DNA of 64,000 bases from Yamagishiella unicocca (lineage: Eukaryota; Chlorophyta; Chlorophyceae; Chlamydomonadales; Volvocaceae). The stretch is taken from assembly GCA_003116995.1 (NCBI GenBank), contig BDSL01000020.1:434001-498000 (forward strand). The letters run 5' to 3'. Under the pieces are notes generated by a model. That model had not been told where the DNA came from. It worked only from the letters and a program-made list of their open reading frames with translations, and did no database searches. A program made the translations under genes and the position numbers. Numbering within the stretch: position 1 is the stretch's first letter; each line of letters starts with the position of its first letter. This document shows positions 46,921 through 59,923 of this stretch, one piece after another.

Positions 46921-49356
46921 CGGGCAGATAGGGCTGGCTGGCTGGCTGGGGTTGATGGGGCTGGGCGGCGCGCCGGGGGGTCGCTGAAGGGGGCCTTGGC
47001 GGGGTTTGGGTTGGGGGTGGCGAGAAGACCTCGTTGACGATGTAGGACAGGGGGCAAAGGGGGGGCGTAAGGACGTGGTTACACGACGAGGAAACGGAGA
47101 CAGAAACTGACAGGGGGCGGGGGCAATAAAACCGGTTACGCGACAGGGGGGGGGGTACGCGACGGGGGGGGGGGGGTGATGACGTGAAGTTGCGAAATGG
47201 AGGCAGCACAGCAGTGTATCCTACGTCGCGAATCTTAACAGTGCTTGTGGGCGTTTGTGGACTGGGCGCTTCCTTTCCTTGTGGAGCGGCATGATGCTGA
47301 TTGCTGAAGGATAAGGGGCTACGCTGATGCAGACTGCACCACATGCAGCGGGTCAACCCAGGAAGGTTATTATTGGTGTTGGTGTTGGTGGTGTTGGTGT
47401 TGTTGCGTGGTTGCTTTTTGTTTGTCTTCCGGGGGGTTGCCGTCCGTGTTAGGTACCCGGCCGGGTCGCGATGGCTTACCTTCGCACCTGGAGCGGCCGG
47501 GTGCCCCTAGCTGCTTGCTGGCCACGACGCCACGCACCTGCCTGTGAAAACGAGCTTTACGTCAACCGCCCTAGGCGCCACCTGCCGAGATAGTCGCCAA
47601 TTCGGTGCACAAACGGAAGTACGGTCAAGCGGTCATGGGTTCCGTAGGGGACATACGGACATTCGGCGCTTTATGTTACGACTGCGCAGCGCGCGGCGAC
47701 CCTTCCCAGCTGCAGGCGGCAAGCTTCTATGCTGCCGGATTACACTCCTGTGCATCCGGAATCTTGCAAACCGTGAAACCGTGGGTGCGTTGGATCCGGT
47801 TACTTTGCTCGCTTGATGGTTACGTACGGTCGCGACGAACTAGGCTGACCGCCGCAAACTCCAAGCGCCAAACTTAATCGAAATTATATTGTGGCATAAG
47901 GGAGTGAAATCAAGTGAAATTAAAAGTTGCGTCATAAGGGGAAGTAAAAGCCACGCGACTCTTGCAACAGAGGCGTTGGTGCAGCCCCATTACTCGTGCA
48001 TCTGATTTGTCTTTGGCTACAACCCTGGAGCCTAATAGCCGAATACCAAGGTTAGCTCATGGAGGTACATTTGAATCCTGCTGCTAAGTACCAAAGTAAT
48101 TGGCATCTTCGTATCAGACCCGGTTTGGGAACAAAGTATGGATGGCCTGAGGAAATACCCAGAGTGTATGGCGTCGCATAGAAGGCGTCGCCTAGAGGGC
48201 GTCACATTTCACATTTTACGTCTGGTTGCGTGGGGCGGAACGCGACAGGGCGACCACGTGTCGTCCAGAGGTTACAATGTCCGCATGCCCAGGACAAGAG
48301 GAGGGGCCCATAGACCAAGACGCGAGACCTCACCGTACCAGGATCACGCGCTAGTATCCTGGGCACTTTCCTGTGCCCATGGGGGCGCCTGCTGGGTTCA
48401 GTCATGTTGAGGTCACGGACACGGTCCCCTCCCATTGTTCTGGTTTCGCCCGGGCTTGAGGACGCTGAAACCACCTTCGTACTTTGCCTTTTCGGGGAAG
48501 TGGGAGGGCTACAAACTTCGTAGCCTACGGCTAAGTGACACATGTACTACCGTGTATTACAACTCCGTAGAGTGGCGCCATTACAGTTTCAGCATGGAAC
48601 GAAGATCAGTACGGATATTTAGCTCACAGGAGGATGGAATTGCATGCAGCCAGCACCAAGCTATGGCAAGGTAATACCAGGCGAAGGTTGCTGGCTTCTC
48701 GGAAGCAATGCGCTTCCGCAATGATAGCATAATATGAATGTAATGTGGCATTTGGTATAGTTGGACTATTAAAGGTCTCACTCACTTGTTCTTTACGTCG
48801 TACATTCTCCGGCAGCGTCGCATCGATGCGAGTGCGCAGTTCTATAACGCATATACTAAATATAAGATGTTAAATTGTACTCAAGCCCTGGCATATTATG
48901 TATGCGTGTTTAACAACCCTAAAGCAGATAATGGTAACACTTTACACATGTGATGAAGTCGGCGCATCATGCGTCGGAATCAGCAGTTCATCTCATTGAC
49001 ATGGTTATCTATGCTTAATTACAGCCTGCTGTCTGATGTTTCAATTCCCTTGAAATCGACAGTCGGCGCTTGGCGGTCGCACACACCGTCATCGCGTTTA
49101 ACCCGTTAGCCACTGGAAGGCTTTCTTGAGCTGAGAAATAAATGTTTCGTCATCTGCTGGATAGTGCTACTGCAACAAGTAGGGAAGCGAGCTGACTTAC
49201 CGCAGAGGTGGTTTACGTATCAAGAACCGCGCTCTTCAACAGCTTGACACCCCGAACTCTGCAGTAGGAACGGGCATCCGATTTTCATCATTGCGACTAT
49301 ATGCTGCAGCTTTGTACACACGCAAGATTCCGTAACTACGGCTGCTCTTCTAAGCA
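46921..49356. other. Spacer between F-box/LRR and cyclase genes
   Basis: The first 300 bp carries further family A/B motifs (47091-47147) and G-rich tracts. From about 47.5 kb the sequence becomes more AT-rich, with short frames of at most about 110 codons and no recognised domain. Confidence 0.5.
47091..47147 (+). repeat. Family B and A motifs downstream of the F-box stop
   Basis: GTGGTTACACGACGAGGAAA then CGGAGACAGAAACTGAC, followed by CAATAAAACCGGTTACGCGA. These lie outside the coding exons, 3' of the gene. Confidence 0.8.
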
Positions 49357-52300
49357 ATGGAACCTCTACATATTCGGCAGTCTGTTTGCGGGACTAGTAG
49401 TCAGGGTGAACGGCCATCTTATGTGGGCTTGAGGGACCCGCAGACGGGCTCAAAGTTCGATACGCGGGGCAAGCCGAAAGCTCGGCAACACGATTTCGCG
49501 CCACAGTCCGAGACGCAAGCCCTACGTACGCTTGGCGGTGGCAATGCTCAGAACTGGACCTGGCTTGGTCCATTTTCGCGAACGGTTAGTCGAACGGCCT
49601 CAACGCTGCAAAGTAGCTATCATGTAATGGCTGGAATTGTTTGGATGGCCACCGAATAGTGACTAGCAATGTATGAGCCCACTTGCGAAATGCAGCTTCC
49701 TTCATAGCTTTACTCGCTCTCCGGCCTGGCCCTGCCTTATCACTTGTCTTTTTACGCAGCACATCATCAACGTTTTCGCATGGACACCACGATATGATGC
49801 CGGTGCATTGTTCCGCCCACAGGTCCTACTCAGCATCATCCGTTCCTCGCCATGGACCCTCGTCGGGCCACTTGCCTTATTCCTGATATGTACAGCACTG
49901 GGCGTGTTCGGCGTGATGGCAGCGTCAAAGAATGCAGTCCATGTGGAGCGCGGTAAGCAAATGAGGGCAGCGGGGGCCGCCTCGATTGCACTGCACTCCG
50001 TGACACCCCTTCAGCTGCCTGCTGCTGCGGGGCGGTCTCGTGTCACCCCAACGAACGAAACTTGGATGTGGATGCGTGTCGATGGGCGCCGGCTCGGGAG
50101 GGGCATGTCGAACGGGGGCTGACGGCAGCAGGTAGATCAGCTGGGGGCCCCGTGCTGCGCGGAAAAACAAGCAAACGGTTTGTTTGTTCACAGCCACGTA
50201 ACGACGCTCGGCTTATACTGCCCTGCCGACTCTGTCTGCACAACCCCATACGTTGTGGGTATTGCGGCTGCTACCGGTATTCTCGGGTAATCACCATTTT
50301 CCCGGCATTGCCGATCCCGACACCTTCCAGCTTGATGTATGGTCGAGTTTCCGTGGGGCCCTCCGCGCCGCCCGCTCCAGGGATGGCCACGGAGCTGGCG
50401 ATGGACGCCGCCCGGCGCATGGAGCTCCAGATCCAGCAGGCCTTCACGCCCACCCTCACGCTGGAGGTCCTGATAGAGCAGAACCCCTCCTTCCCGGCGG
50501 TACAGAAGGTCTTCCCGGACGTCGCAGCAGCGCTTCTCACTCGGGTGGGTGGCTGGGTGGGCAGGTGACTTGGTGACTGGGTGGGCGGGTGGCTTGTAGG
50601 CTGGCTGGGTGGGCGGGTGGCTTGGAGGGTGGCTGGGTGGGCGGGTGGCTTTGAGGGTGGCTGGGTGGGCAGGTGGCTTTGAGGTTGGCTGGGTGGGCAG
50701 GTGGCTTTGAGGGTGGCTGGCTGGCTGGGTGGGCAGGTGGGTGGCTGGGTGGGCAGGTGGGTGGCTGGGTGAGTGGGTGGCTGGTTGAGTGGGTGGCTTG
50801 GAGGGTGGCTGGTTGGGCAGGTGGCTTGTAGGCTGGCTGGGTGGGCGGGTGGTTTGGAGGGTGGGCAGGTGGGCAGGTGGCTGACTGGCTGGCTGGCTGG
50901 CTGGGCAGGTGGGTGGCTGGGTGAGTGGGTGGCTGGCTGGGTGAGTGGGTGGCTGGTTGAGTGAGTGGGTGGCTTGGAAGGGTGGCTTGGCGGGTGGCTG
51001 GGTGAGTGGGTGCTTGGGTGGGTGGCTGGGTGAGTGAGTGAGTGGGTGGCTTGGAGGGTGGCTTGGGGGGTGGCGGGGTGAGTGGGTGGCTGGGTGAATG
51101 AGTGGGTGGGTGGGTGGCTTGGTGGGTGGCTTGGCGGGTGGCTGGGTGGCTTGGAAGGTGGCTTGACGGGTGGCTGGGTGAGTGAGTGAGTGAGTGGGAG
51201 GGTGGCTTGGCGGGTGGCTGGGTGGGTCGGTGTGCGGTCGGGTTGCAAGGAAAACCCGTGCGGTTGGGCGAGTGGGTTACGAAAACGAACCGGTGGGTGC
51301 GGCCACTGCGTGCGGCTCGGTTGCCCTTTTGCAAATGCGGCTCGGTGCGGCGAGCACCCCACTCGGGGGGCCGGCGGGGGAGCACGTGAACGGTGGAGGG
51401 ACAGGCGTTGTTCGCTCCTTCCCACGTAGCATGACTGAACGTATCAGTGGGGGCACGTGAGGTTCGGACGGAATGCAGGCGGTGCGAACCGAGACGTGCG
51501 CATTCAAAGTTGAAGAGCGAGTGGGTACTGCATCCAGCAGGGCAAGCCTGCCCGTTTTGCATGCCGCTGCCCCCACAGGCGCCCCGATGCGACCCCGCCC
51601 TGCTGCTGTTGCTGTCAATGCCCCCTGCCGCAGGTCCTACCCGGAACAATTGCCAACATCCAACTCGCCCCTGGCTTGGTGATCCAGGCCATCTACCCGC
51701 TGACCGGCAACGAGGCAGTGATGGGCCTGGACCTGCTGGCATCGGTCAACTCAGGTCAGTGAAGTAACGGACGACGGCGGATCGATTCCGGATCGATTCC
51801 GGATCGATTCCGGATCGATTCCGGATTGGTACACATGGAACGCAGCGCTCTGCCCTGCCTGAGGCGGCAGCACCGGAAGGCCTGGTTGCCCAGGTCGCTC
51901 TGCCCTGCCTGAGACGGCAGCACCGGAAGGCCTGGTTGCCCAGGTCGGTTGGAGAGGGAACCCGTTGGTCGGCACGGCACCAATGAGATGTATACGTCGG
52001 ACCAAGTCCAAAAACGTTCCGAAAACTCCTTTGCTCAGGGGGAGGTGGGAGGTGGGAGGTGGGACTACTACTGGATTGCTGCTGCCATCCATCTGCTGTC
52101 GAGCGCGGCGTGTGCCGGTATTGCGCCCGACCGGCGGCGCGCACACACGTGACCGGGTGGGACCGGGTCAGCTGCAGCCGAATATGAGTTGGTGATACAG
52201 CGCCGCGCGCAGGGTGAAATGGATAAGCGGCCGCGACTACCTGCTATGGCGGGCTTCTGTGCGCCGCAGCGTCGGATTGCCGTTAGTACTGCTTGTTATG

Positions 52301-55300
52301 GAGGTACCGGCAGCTAGCTAGGATAGCACTGGTACCGGCAGCTAGCTAGATAGCACTGTGATACACATCAGCAACTGACGCGCCCCTCCTCCCCCGGCCG
52401 CCCCGGCCGCCCGCCCGTCTCCCACGTACGGAAATTCACGGACCGCAGACCCCTTGCGCCGTGCCGACACGCTGTGGTCTGTGGAGTCCCGCAACCTGAC
52501 CGTTGTCGGGCCGTACAAACTGCTCCAGGGAGGGTACGGCGTCCTGGTACGGCAGCCCGTGTTCATCAGCAACGTCAGCGAGCACGACACCTTCGGCGCC
52601 AACGTCACCACCGCGGATTGCGGTCCCTGCTGGGACGCCGCCACCCGCACCAGGTTCTGGGGCTTTGCGCAGGCCATGGCTCGGCTGGACGGCCTCCTGC
52701 AGGTGGGTGCGGGAAGCAGGGGGGTGACGCGGCGGCCTCGTCACTGAACCTCACCTACCCTTTTTTGAGAAGGAAGCGTCGATTTGGCATTTAGGTGCAA
52801 AAACCGCCAAAGCGAGTAGTGATGGATATGTGCCTTTCGTCGGCGATCCACTAAGTGCCCACACTGCCCGTGTGTTGCTAGGTAGTTAGGTGATGTAGCC
52901 TGTACGTCATTTCCCGTTGCATAACTAACATAACTCGCGCCCGCACTTCCTTTACACACACCCATGAAGGCCTGAATTAATATCCCATTCCCGCCTGCCC
53001 TCGTGCATTACTGTCGTCGACGCTGTTGGGTCACGGTGTTACGGCAGGGGTCTGATAACCGCATGCTGACCCTCCAGAATTACGTGAGTGTGTTTTATAA
53101 ATGCTGAGCTGAGCCGCGAAGGAGACGGAGCGCAAAGAGACCAAGGAATCCGGAGGCAAGGCGAGGCGTCAATAGTTACCGAAAGAAGCCCAGAGTGTGT
53201 CCACGAGCAGCCAGAATTCCGATTATGTAGACGCTGTCCGCGCAGCGCTCCGGCAACCAGAAGGACGGTGGCGGGCGGCTGAGCTCCAGTAGCGACCCTA
53301 ACAACCGACGCCGCGCTGCTGCGGCGTAGGCTTGGCGCGAAGCTCCGACAACGACTAAGCCTAAGTACCTAGTAACCTATCCTAGTGCGCAAAGCAGGGG
53401 TATATGTAACAACATCGCGTGCAATGCCAGTAACAGACAGAGTGCCCAGCACAGGGCACGTGAGTGTGTGTGCATGCGTGCGCTTGCCGTGCATGTGGCG
53501 GTCGCGGAGGGGCTACGGCGTGGCGGAGGGCACCTTGCCCCTGCTGCTGCATGTGCGCTGTTTGGGTTTATTTCCGCGCTCCTGGATGCACGGCCTGCGG
53601 CGCAGGGCGCAGTGCAGCCTCGCTGGATCACGCCGCCCCCCCAGAAGAATGCGCATGGTCCAGTTCCTATATTCGCTGACGCTCCAACAGCACGCTATTA
53701 TCATTTATTATTGTGCGAGTGGTCAATTGCCGCATCGTACGTCAACGCAGAAATCTGCCGCAGTCAACGCCTCCCCGCAGCCGCACAACGCACTTTTACG
53801 GTTTACGGTTACTACTGCTCCATCTTTCCGCAGGGCCCTTGGCACCTGACGCGGGTCCTGACGGACGGCTCCCAGCTAATCATCGCGACCGGGACCTCGG
53901 GCTCCTGCAGTCAGAGCGATTGCGTCTCAAGAGACGTCCGGCTCCCAAACGCGGTCTGGCGGCTGTACCTGGGCAAGGACGGCGGCTGGGCTCCTGACTG
54001 GGGGGGCCTGCTGGCCCTGGTGGTGATCGGCAGCTTCATAGTTGCAATGCTGCTGTTCTGCTTGCTGGTGGCGGGCCACCGCCATCACGCGCTGCTGCGG
54101 GCCATGTTCCCGGCCAAGGTGCTGCGAACCCTGCAGCAGGTGCGCAGCGTGATGAGTTGGTTGGAGTGTACGCAGAGTACGGCGTTTGGCCTTTGCGACA
54201 GCGGTTGCGCGGGTGTGCTCGATGTCTGGGTGGGGACAGGGCTAGCGTGTTCCATCCAGCGTGGTTCTGGCAACCACGTGCGTGGTTCAGTGTTACGTCG
54301 GTCACGGCAGTATGGGTGCGGGGACGGCGATGGCTTGATGATGTCTTGGTAGGGGCCCCAAGCCATGCATATCACTCGACGGCCGGCCTGCGGCCCTACC
54401 TGAATGAACTCGCCTGACCCCCTAAATGACCCGCCTGCTGCCCGCCGTCCCACTCGTCACCTTGCTTGGTGCTGTCAGGGCAACAATTTCTCCGAAGAGT
54501 TCAACTCCGTCACGATCCTATTCAGCGGTGAGCTAGATAGCGATGTTGGACCATCTAAGATACCGAGTGCGACCATCTAGCTTATTAGCACGCACAGCAG
54601 CAGCAGCTAGGACAGCCGCGTCCTGCTTGACCGGCGGGCGGACGACCGTCACTGTCAATACCTGCTTTCAGATAGAACGCACGCATGCGTGCATGTGAGC
54701 ACTAATAAGGGCGTGGTTCAGGGTTTTCAGGGCGATTGCCGCCGTGTCGCATACGGTTGCGACCCATTCGGTTGGTTCACAGTTACGTACGGCACCCACG
54801 TATGTCGCACATTTTGCGCGTCGGGGTAAGTGTGTCCCGGAGCGAAGTCACTACGCCTTGCCGCGTGCTTGGGGCTTGGGTGGTCGGCTGCCACACGCGG
54901 CTGAAGCACGACGTCTCCTTTGCCGTGCCGCGACAGCACATTTTCGGTCCTGCCTTCATGGGGGCTGGCGGGTCATGCATTGGGTGGACGCACTCGGCAT
55001 TTTGGCTCAGAGCTATGAGGCGAGCACGCGCGCACCAGTAGACCTGATCCGCGAGAAGCCACCGGATGGACAACCACAAACCGACTGACTGACTGACCGA
55101 CTGGCTAAAACAAGTAACGTCCCTGCATGCTATGAAGAACGGAGTAGCGTTTTCATTTAGGATGCAGAAGCGAAGAGTCGCCCTTGACCTTGACCTTGAC
55201 CTTGCGTACGTCTGGTGTGCGCCTGTGCAGACATCGTCAGCTACACCACGATCAGCAGCAGCCTCAGACCTATTGAGGTGGCGGAGATGCTGAATGAGCT

Positions 55301-57420
55301 ATACTGCGAGTTCGACGAGCTGGTCGACAAGAACCGCTGCTACAAGGTCGAGACCATAGGTGGGTGAAGCACAAGGTCGTCGAGTAACATCTACGGGCTT
55401 GCTGAGTGTCGCGAGTGAGCTCGATTGGAGACATACAAAGCCGACTCACCTAGCTCACACAACAAACCAACTGCTGCAGGCGACGCCTTCATGGCGGTTG
55501 GCGGTTGTCCGCACGCCGAGGCTCCGGAGGTGGCTGCGGAGCGCGCCGCCATGATGGCCTTGGATATGGTGCTGACGGCCGCCAGGTTCCGGAGCTCCAA
55601 GGGGCACTGCCTGAGGATCCGAGTCGGGCTGGCAAGCGGTGAGCCACTGGGCGAAAAAGTATAATACACAGGAAGTGACGTAGCTATCCGTAGCTAGGAC
55701 AGGAGGCGCCGCTAGCTGGCGCTGTGCCTGTGGTGCGTTCCGGGTGGTAGCCTGTGGTGGCCGACCTATTATCCTCGTGCTGCCTTTTTGCGCCACCCCC
55801 ACGGCAGGGCCGGTCGCCGCCGCAGTCATCGGCCGCAAGATGCCCCGCTACTGCCTGTTCGGGGATACAGTGGTGAGTGGCTGGCGGCGATGAACACACA
55901 TGCATACATACATACAGTAGTACCCAATGATCCGCCGGCGACCGCATGGCTTGATGGCGCGACAGTGGGCTCCCCACCTAAAGTTATCCCAAACATACAA
56001 GGAAGCCAGCAACCTACCTGATCTCAAGCCAGCAACCTACCTGATCTCAAGCCAGCAACCTGCCTGATCTCAAGCCAGCAACCTGCCTGGCTGGCAGTGG
56101 ATGGCACCGTGCAAGACCGCTTCTGCTCCCATGATTGCATGTATGCCCGCCATCGCCCCTAACCTCGCTCATCTCACCCTCGGCTGCACGCACCGTCGGC
56201 CCTCTCGCCCGCTCCGCCCCAAAATCCGACAGAACCTGGCCAGCCGCATGGAGAGCACGTCCCAGCCCATGCGCATCCAGGTGTCAGCCAGCACTGCGGA
56301 GCTCCTCCGCGCCTGTGCCTCCGCATCGTCGCTCTGCCTGCTGCCCCGCGGCCAGGTTCACGTAAAGGGCAAGGGCGACATGGAGTGCTTCTGGCTGGCG
56401 GCCGCTGACCCGAACCAGCCGGATCTCTCAACGGTCTCAGATTCCAACATGGACCTCTGGAGGAGCCTTCATAAGACCGCCGACTGCCCATCCAGGCCGA
56501 CGCCTACTGTCGACGGCGGGAATCGAACCCCAACGCGCCCCGTGTTCGCCTCAGGCTCCGGCGCACCCACCATCGCGCCTGCTGCCGTTGACATCCGTCT
56601 GGCGTCACCACGGAGCGACAGCTGCAGCCAGCTGGAGGCGGCCGTGCCGCCCGAACTCCGCTGGACGGCGTCGCATCTGTTTTATCGGGACGGCGGCAGC
56701 AGCAACAACAGCTGCACCAGCAGCCACGCCGCCGGAGCCAATCCGCCGCCGGCTTCACAGCCACCAGGAGGCGGAGGCGGAGGCCGCCGCGTGGCAGCCC
56801 TTGCGATGTGCGTGTCGATGCCTGGGACCGTGGTCGTACCGCCTGCTGCTGCCGCTGTTTGGAACTCCAGGGAGGCCCCTCGCGTGCCCGTGGCAGCGCC
56901 GGCAGCAGCAGTCTCGCCCCGGGCCGCCGCCGTGTCCCCAGTTGGCCGCTTCTCCAGGTTGTCGAACAGCGGCGGCGGCGGCGGCGGCGTCCAGAACGGC
57001 GGCAGCAGCCACCTGCTCCGGGGGCTGCTCAGAGCAGGGGCGCTGGCTGCCTCCGGGGCCTCCGCCGCCTCTGCCCCCGACACCACCTCGCTCGCCATTG
57101 TCGACACCACCGCCGCCGCCGGCGGCGGCGGTGGTCGTCTCCTGCAACCGCCGCAGCCTCCACTGCACGGCGGGCAGCCAACGCAAAAGCAGCAGCAGCC
57201 GCAGCTGGGGCAGCAGCAGCTGCAACAGCAGCAGCAGGTGGTTGTGTTGGGTGTGGCGCGGGAGCTCTCGTGTGGGCAGATGGTGGTGAGGGAGGCGTCC
57301 ATACTGGAGCGGGAGTCGGAGGGCGAGCCGGCTGACGCGGCCTGCCTGGATTCCACTAGCTCCGGCATCGCTCAACCGCCGTGCTTGAATACGGCGGTTG
57401 ATGCAGCGGCGCTGTCGTAG
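49357..57420 (+). CDS. CHASE-domain receptor-type guanylyl cyclase (class III nucleotide cyclase)
   Basis: Predicted to make cGMP in response to an external ligand. Twelve exons join in phase: 49357-49584, 49823-49952, 50381-50544, 51634-51754, 52449-52702, 53048-53083, 53834-54139, 54479-54527, 55231-55359, 55480-55638, 55808-55872 and 56233-57420, giving about 942 residues. TM1 (about 88-110, VGPLALFLICTALGVFGVMA) and TM2 (about 369-391) flank a CHASE-like sensor with PGLVIQAIYPLTGNEAVMGL and LLQGGYGVLVRQPVF. The catalytic domain starts TILFSDIVSYTT. Metal Asp are D430 and D474, base-specifying residues E470 and C541 (VETIGDA, RYCLFGD) are of guanylyl type, and N548/R552 are present, so one chain supplies the full homodimer set. 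The last about 340 residues are Gln/Ala/Ser-rich and unlike any domain I know. Exon 1 and the start codon are the least certain part. Confidence 0.88.
50545..51233. repeat. ~690-bp G-rich minisatellite, cyclase intron 3
   Basis: Irregular array built from GGTGGCTGGGTGGGCAGGTG-like units with almost no C runs on the coding strand. It starts at the donor itself. The transcript would contain dozens of GGG runs able to form G-quadruplexes. Confidence 0.93.
51779..51826. repeat. 11-bp tandem repeat x4 (GGATCGATTCC)
   Basis: Four perfect copies of GGATCGATTCC about 25 nt after the donor of cyclase intron 4. Confidence 0.96.
51847..51946. repeat. 50-bp tandem duplication, cyclase intron 4
   Basis: GCTCTGCCCTGCCTGAGGCG, GCAGCACCGGAAGGCCTGGT, TGCCCAGGTC is present twice with a single G/A difference. 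Confidence 0.96.
52303..52357. repeat. 28-bp duplication, cyclase intron 4
   Basis: GGTACCGGCAGCTAGCTAGG then ATAGCACT, twice in tandem (second copy one base shorter), about 100 bp before the acceptor. Confidence 0.93.
56005..56090. repeat. 23-bp tandem repeat x4, cyclase intron 11
   Basis: Units of GCCAGCAACCTACCTGATCT plus CAA, the last copies with TGCCTG in place of TACCTG. Confidence 0.95.
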
Positions 57421-58752
57421 GCATAACGAGGTGACCGATGAAACGTGTCTGACGACCGACCGGCGCGGAGGGCGAGGTCTACAGGCACTTTACATACACC
57501 CCCCGCCGCCTCGCCGGGGCGCCCCTCCACCTGATGACTTGCAACGCATGCACCGACCGAGCGACCGACCGACCTCTCTAGTAGTGTTACACCTGCGTGT
57601 GGACTTATTCTGCGGCTGCGGCTGTCTATCCATAAACTAAGGTTTCGTTCGTTACCTCCACACACACATTCGTCCACCTTTTGATAGCCGGTCCCGCCCT
57701 CCATGCCACGAGGTGCGCCCCACCATGCAAATGCCCCGCCGGTCCAAGCGAGTGACAAACGACTTAGCCTACAGCAGTTAGTACGGATGTTGGGTTGGCC
57801 TCTCAAGGAGGGCCCAAGCAAGGAGCGAGGGCAGCTAGCAGACATCGATCGGCGTGTTCCGTTCGGCGGGCAAGGTCGTTAGCTCGCCCCTCCCTTCGCA
57901 ATAGTTGCCGCGACTCGATCATGCGAGCATTGCTTTGCAGCCGGGCTTGGCTTAGCCTTAGCAGCATGTGTACAAGGGTGGTGCTGGTGGTGCTGGTGTA
58001 CTAGTTAGTTGATGGTTGCGGTACGCAGGCATTTTTTGGTTGTCAATTGCGATGGGTGTGGCTGCGGTGCGAGCTGCGCTAGTGATGAGCTGCTGTTTTA
58101 TTGGCTGTGCGCCTTGACATGCACGCACGGGTGGTACTCTGTTTCCTTGCTTGAATGTATGGGTAAATATTCATGCGCAGATATTTTTGGATCGTGGGAA
58201 TATATCGGCGTACCTTCGTCCGGGAGGATGTAGGTTGCATGCCCCACCTCCGCGGCGGAGCGACGTCTAGTGCCGCTGGGTTGTGCGGTGACCGCGTATG
58301 CGACCGCCTGCGATTGCCTTACACATGTTTTACGCAGATCCGTGGCTCGTGACGCCCCTGGGTATCTTTTTCAGGTGATGATTTACCACGCACAGTCCTC
58401 ATCAACCCAGGATCCTGCACGCACGGCGGCTGTGCCCGCTGAATGCCTCGCCTTTGAAATCGCAATATCCTCGTACATGCAGATGCGATGCGTGCTCGCA
58501 CGTACGTACGGTGCGTGATGACTCACAGCAGGCCGCGCGCTGCAGGCGTCATCCACCTACCTGCTGCTACCTGGTGCCGAGCCAAGCTTGCTTGCTCCCT
58601 GCCCATTGCTCTCTGCCCCAGGGGCAGCGTGTTGTATGTCTACCGTGTTGTCTACCGAGTGGACTGGTCGGTTGTGTTATGGTATGGCGGTACGGCACTA
58701 CTGGTTAAGAAGGAAGGAAGGAAGGTGGGTGGGTGCGAGTAGTAACTGTTAC

Positions 58753-58834
58753 GATGGGCCCCAGACCGCCATAGGGTAGAGCCATGCGTCGGGTGCGTCG
58801 CATGATTGCACTGAAAGAGATGCAGGAAGAAGAA
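58753..58834 (+). repeat. Dispersed repeat family D, copy 2
   Basis: GATGGGCCCCAGACCGCCAT, AGGGTAGAGCCATGCGTCGG, GTGCGTCGCATGATTGCACT, GAAAGAGATGCAGGAAGAAG. Same order of blocks as at 40765; intergenic. Confidence 0.88.
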
Positions 58835-59295
58835 AACAGTGCTTCGGGGCGCTGGCTCGCGAGGACTCACGAGCGGCACGTTTCGCCGATCGAGGCGGTG
58901 CAGGGCGGTGTATGTGTCAATCGGTTCATTAAGCTCGCCTCCGTAAGGGATGCGAAGGGTTTTGCGACGATATGGGCCGGAAATGTAGACTGTGCGCGCG
59001 TGCGTGTCTGCTTTTGCGTCAGGCAAAAGCAGACAGGCTGCAAGTAAACGTACTTGGAGGCGGTTTCGGGGCCGGCGGTAGTGCGTGTGCGCCCGTTTAG
59101 CTGGTGCGCTCGCTCATTTTGTTGTGCGCACGTGCGGTGGGAGGAGTCAAGGAGGGTAGATGCCGGCCCCGCCGCCGGCCCACCTGCCGCGCTCTTGGGG
59201 CTTGCGCAATTCGCACTGTTGGGTGGCGATTGAGCGAGCTGAGGTGCGTGGGCGGGAATGGGTCAAAGACGTTCAAGGCAACAGCGCGTGCTCGG

Positions 59296-59424
59296 TGGCA
59301 CTTCGTGCTGGATGCATGATGGTCATTGAAGGAGGCTACGGTGGTCAGGGGTGGTCAGTTCGAGTGGCACTTCGTGCTGGATGCATGGTGGTCATTGAAG
59401 GAGGCTACGGTGGTCAGTTCGAGT
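59296..59424. repeat. 69-bp tandem duplication
   Basis: TGGCACTTCGTGCTGGATGC, ATGATGGTCATTGAAGGAGG, CTACGGTGGTCAG at 59296 and again at 59365; the first copy has an extra GGGTGGTCAG. Confidence 0.94.
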
Positions 59425-59923
59425 GCCGCGGCGCAGGCAGGCGGGGCACAACACTGGAGGAGTTGCAAGCCTATCTGGCGTCGCGTTTTTTATCGGTACG
59501 GTGCATGGTGAGTTGATGCGGATTGCGGAGTAGTTATCGGGTGCGATGTCAGACGATGTTAGGCGATGTTAGGTAACTACTTCGAACTACATAAGAACCT
59601 CATACCTCTCCGCGGGGACAACTACACTGCGTTGCGCAAGCAAGGGCGCAGTCTACTGGATGGCTTGCCGTTGCAGCCGCTGGTATCTTCACACCGCCGT
59701 ACGATGTAGAACCCAGCCACAGGCGGGCAGAGAACCGATGACCATAAACACATTAGGCCAGACCGTCTGCGGAAGTTGCTAGGGAGGCAGCGGGATGGGA
59801 ACAGAAAGTGTGGTCGTGGTATCCAGGTGGGTCGCGAAACGTGGCGGTCGCGAAACCTAGCATGCTCCCAAGTGGGTCCCACGCGGGTCGAGTAGTAGTG
59901 ACTGCTGCAGTGGGCTAACTGTC

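Noticed and set aside
47544..47877. Two overlapping 90-codon plus-strand frames
   Set aside because: They overlap in different frames, match no family I know and have no splice partners; chance frames are likely.
50271..51742. Minus-strand frames rich in Pro/Thr/His (about 385-400 codons)
   Set aside because: They read the complement of the G-rich minisatellite in the cyclase intron.
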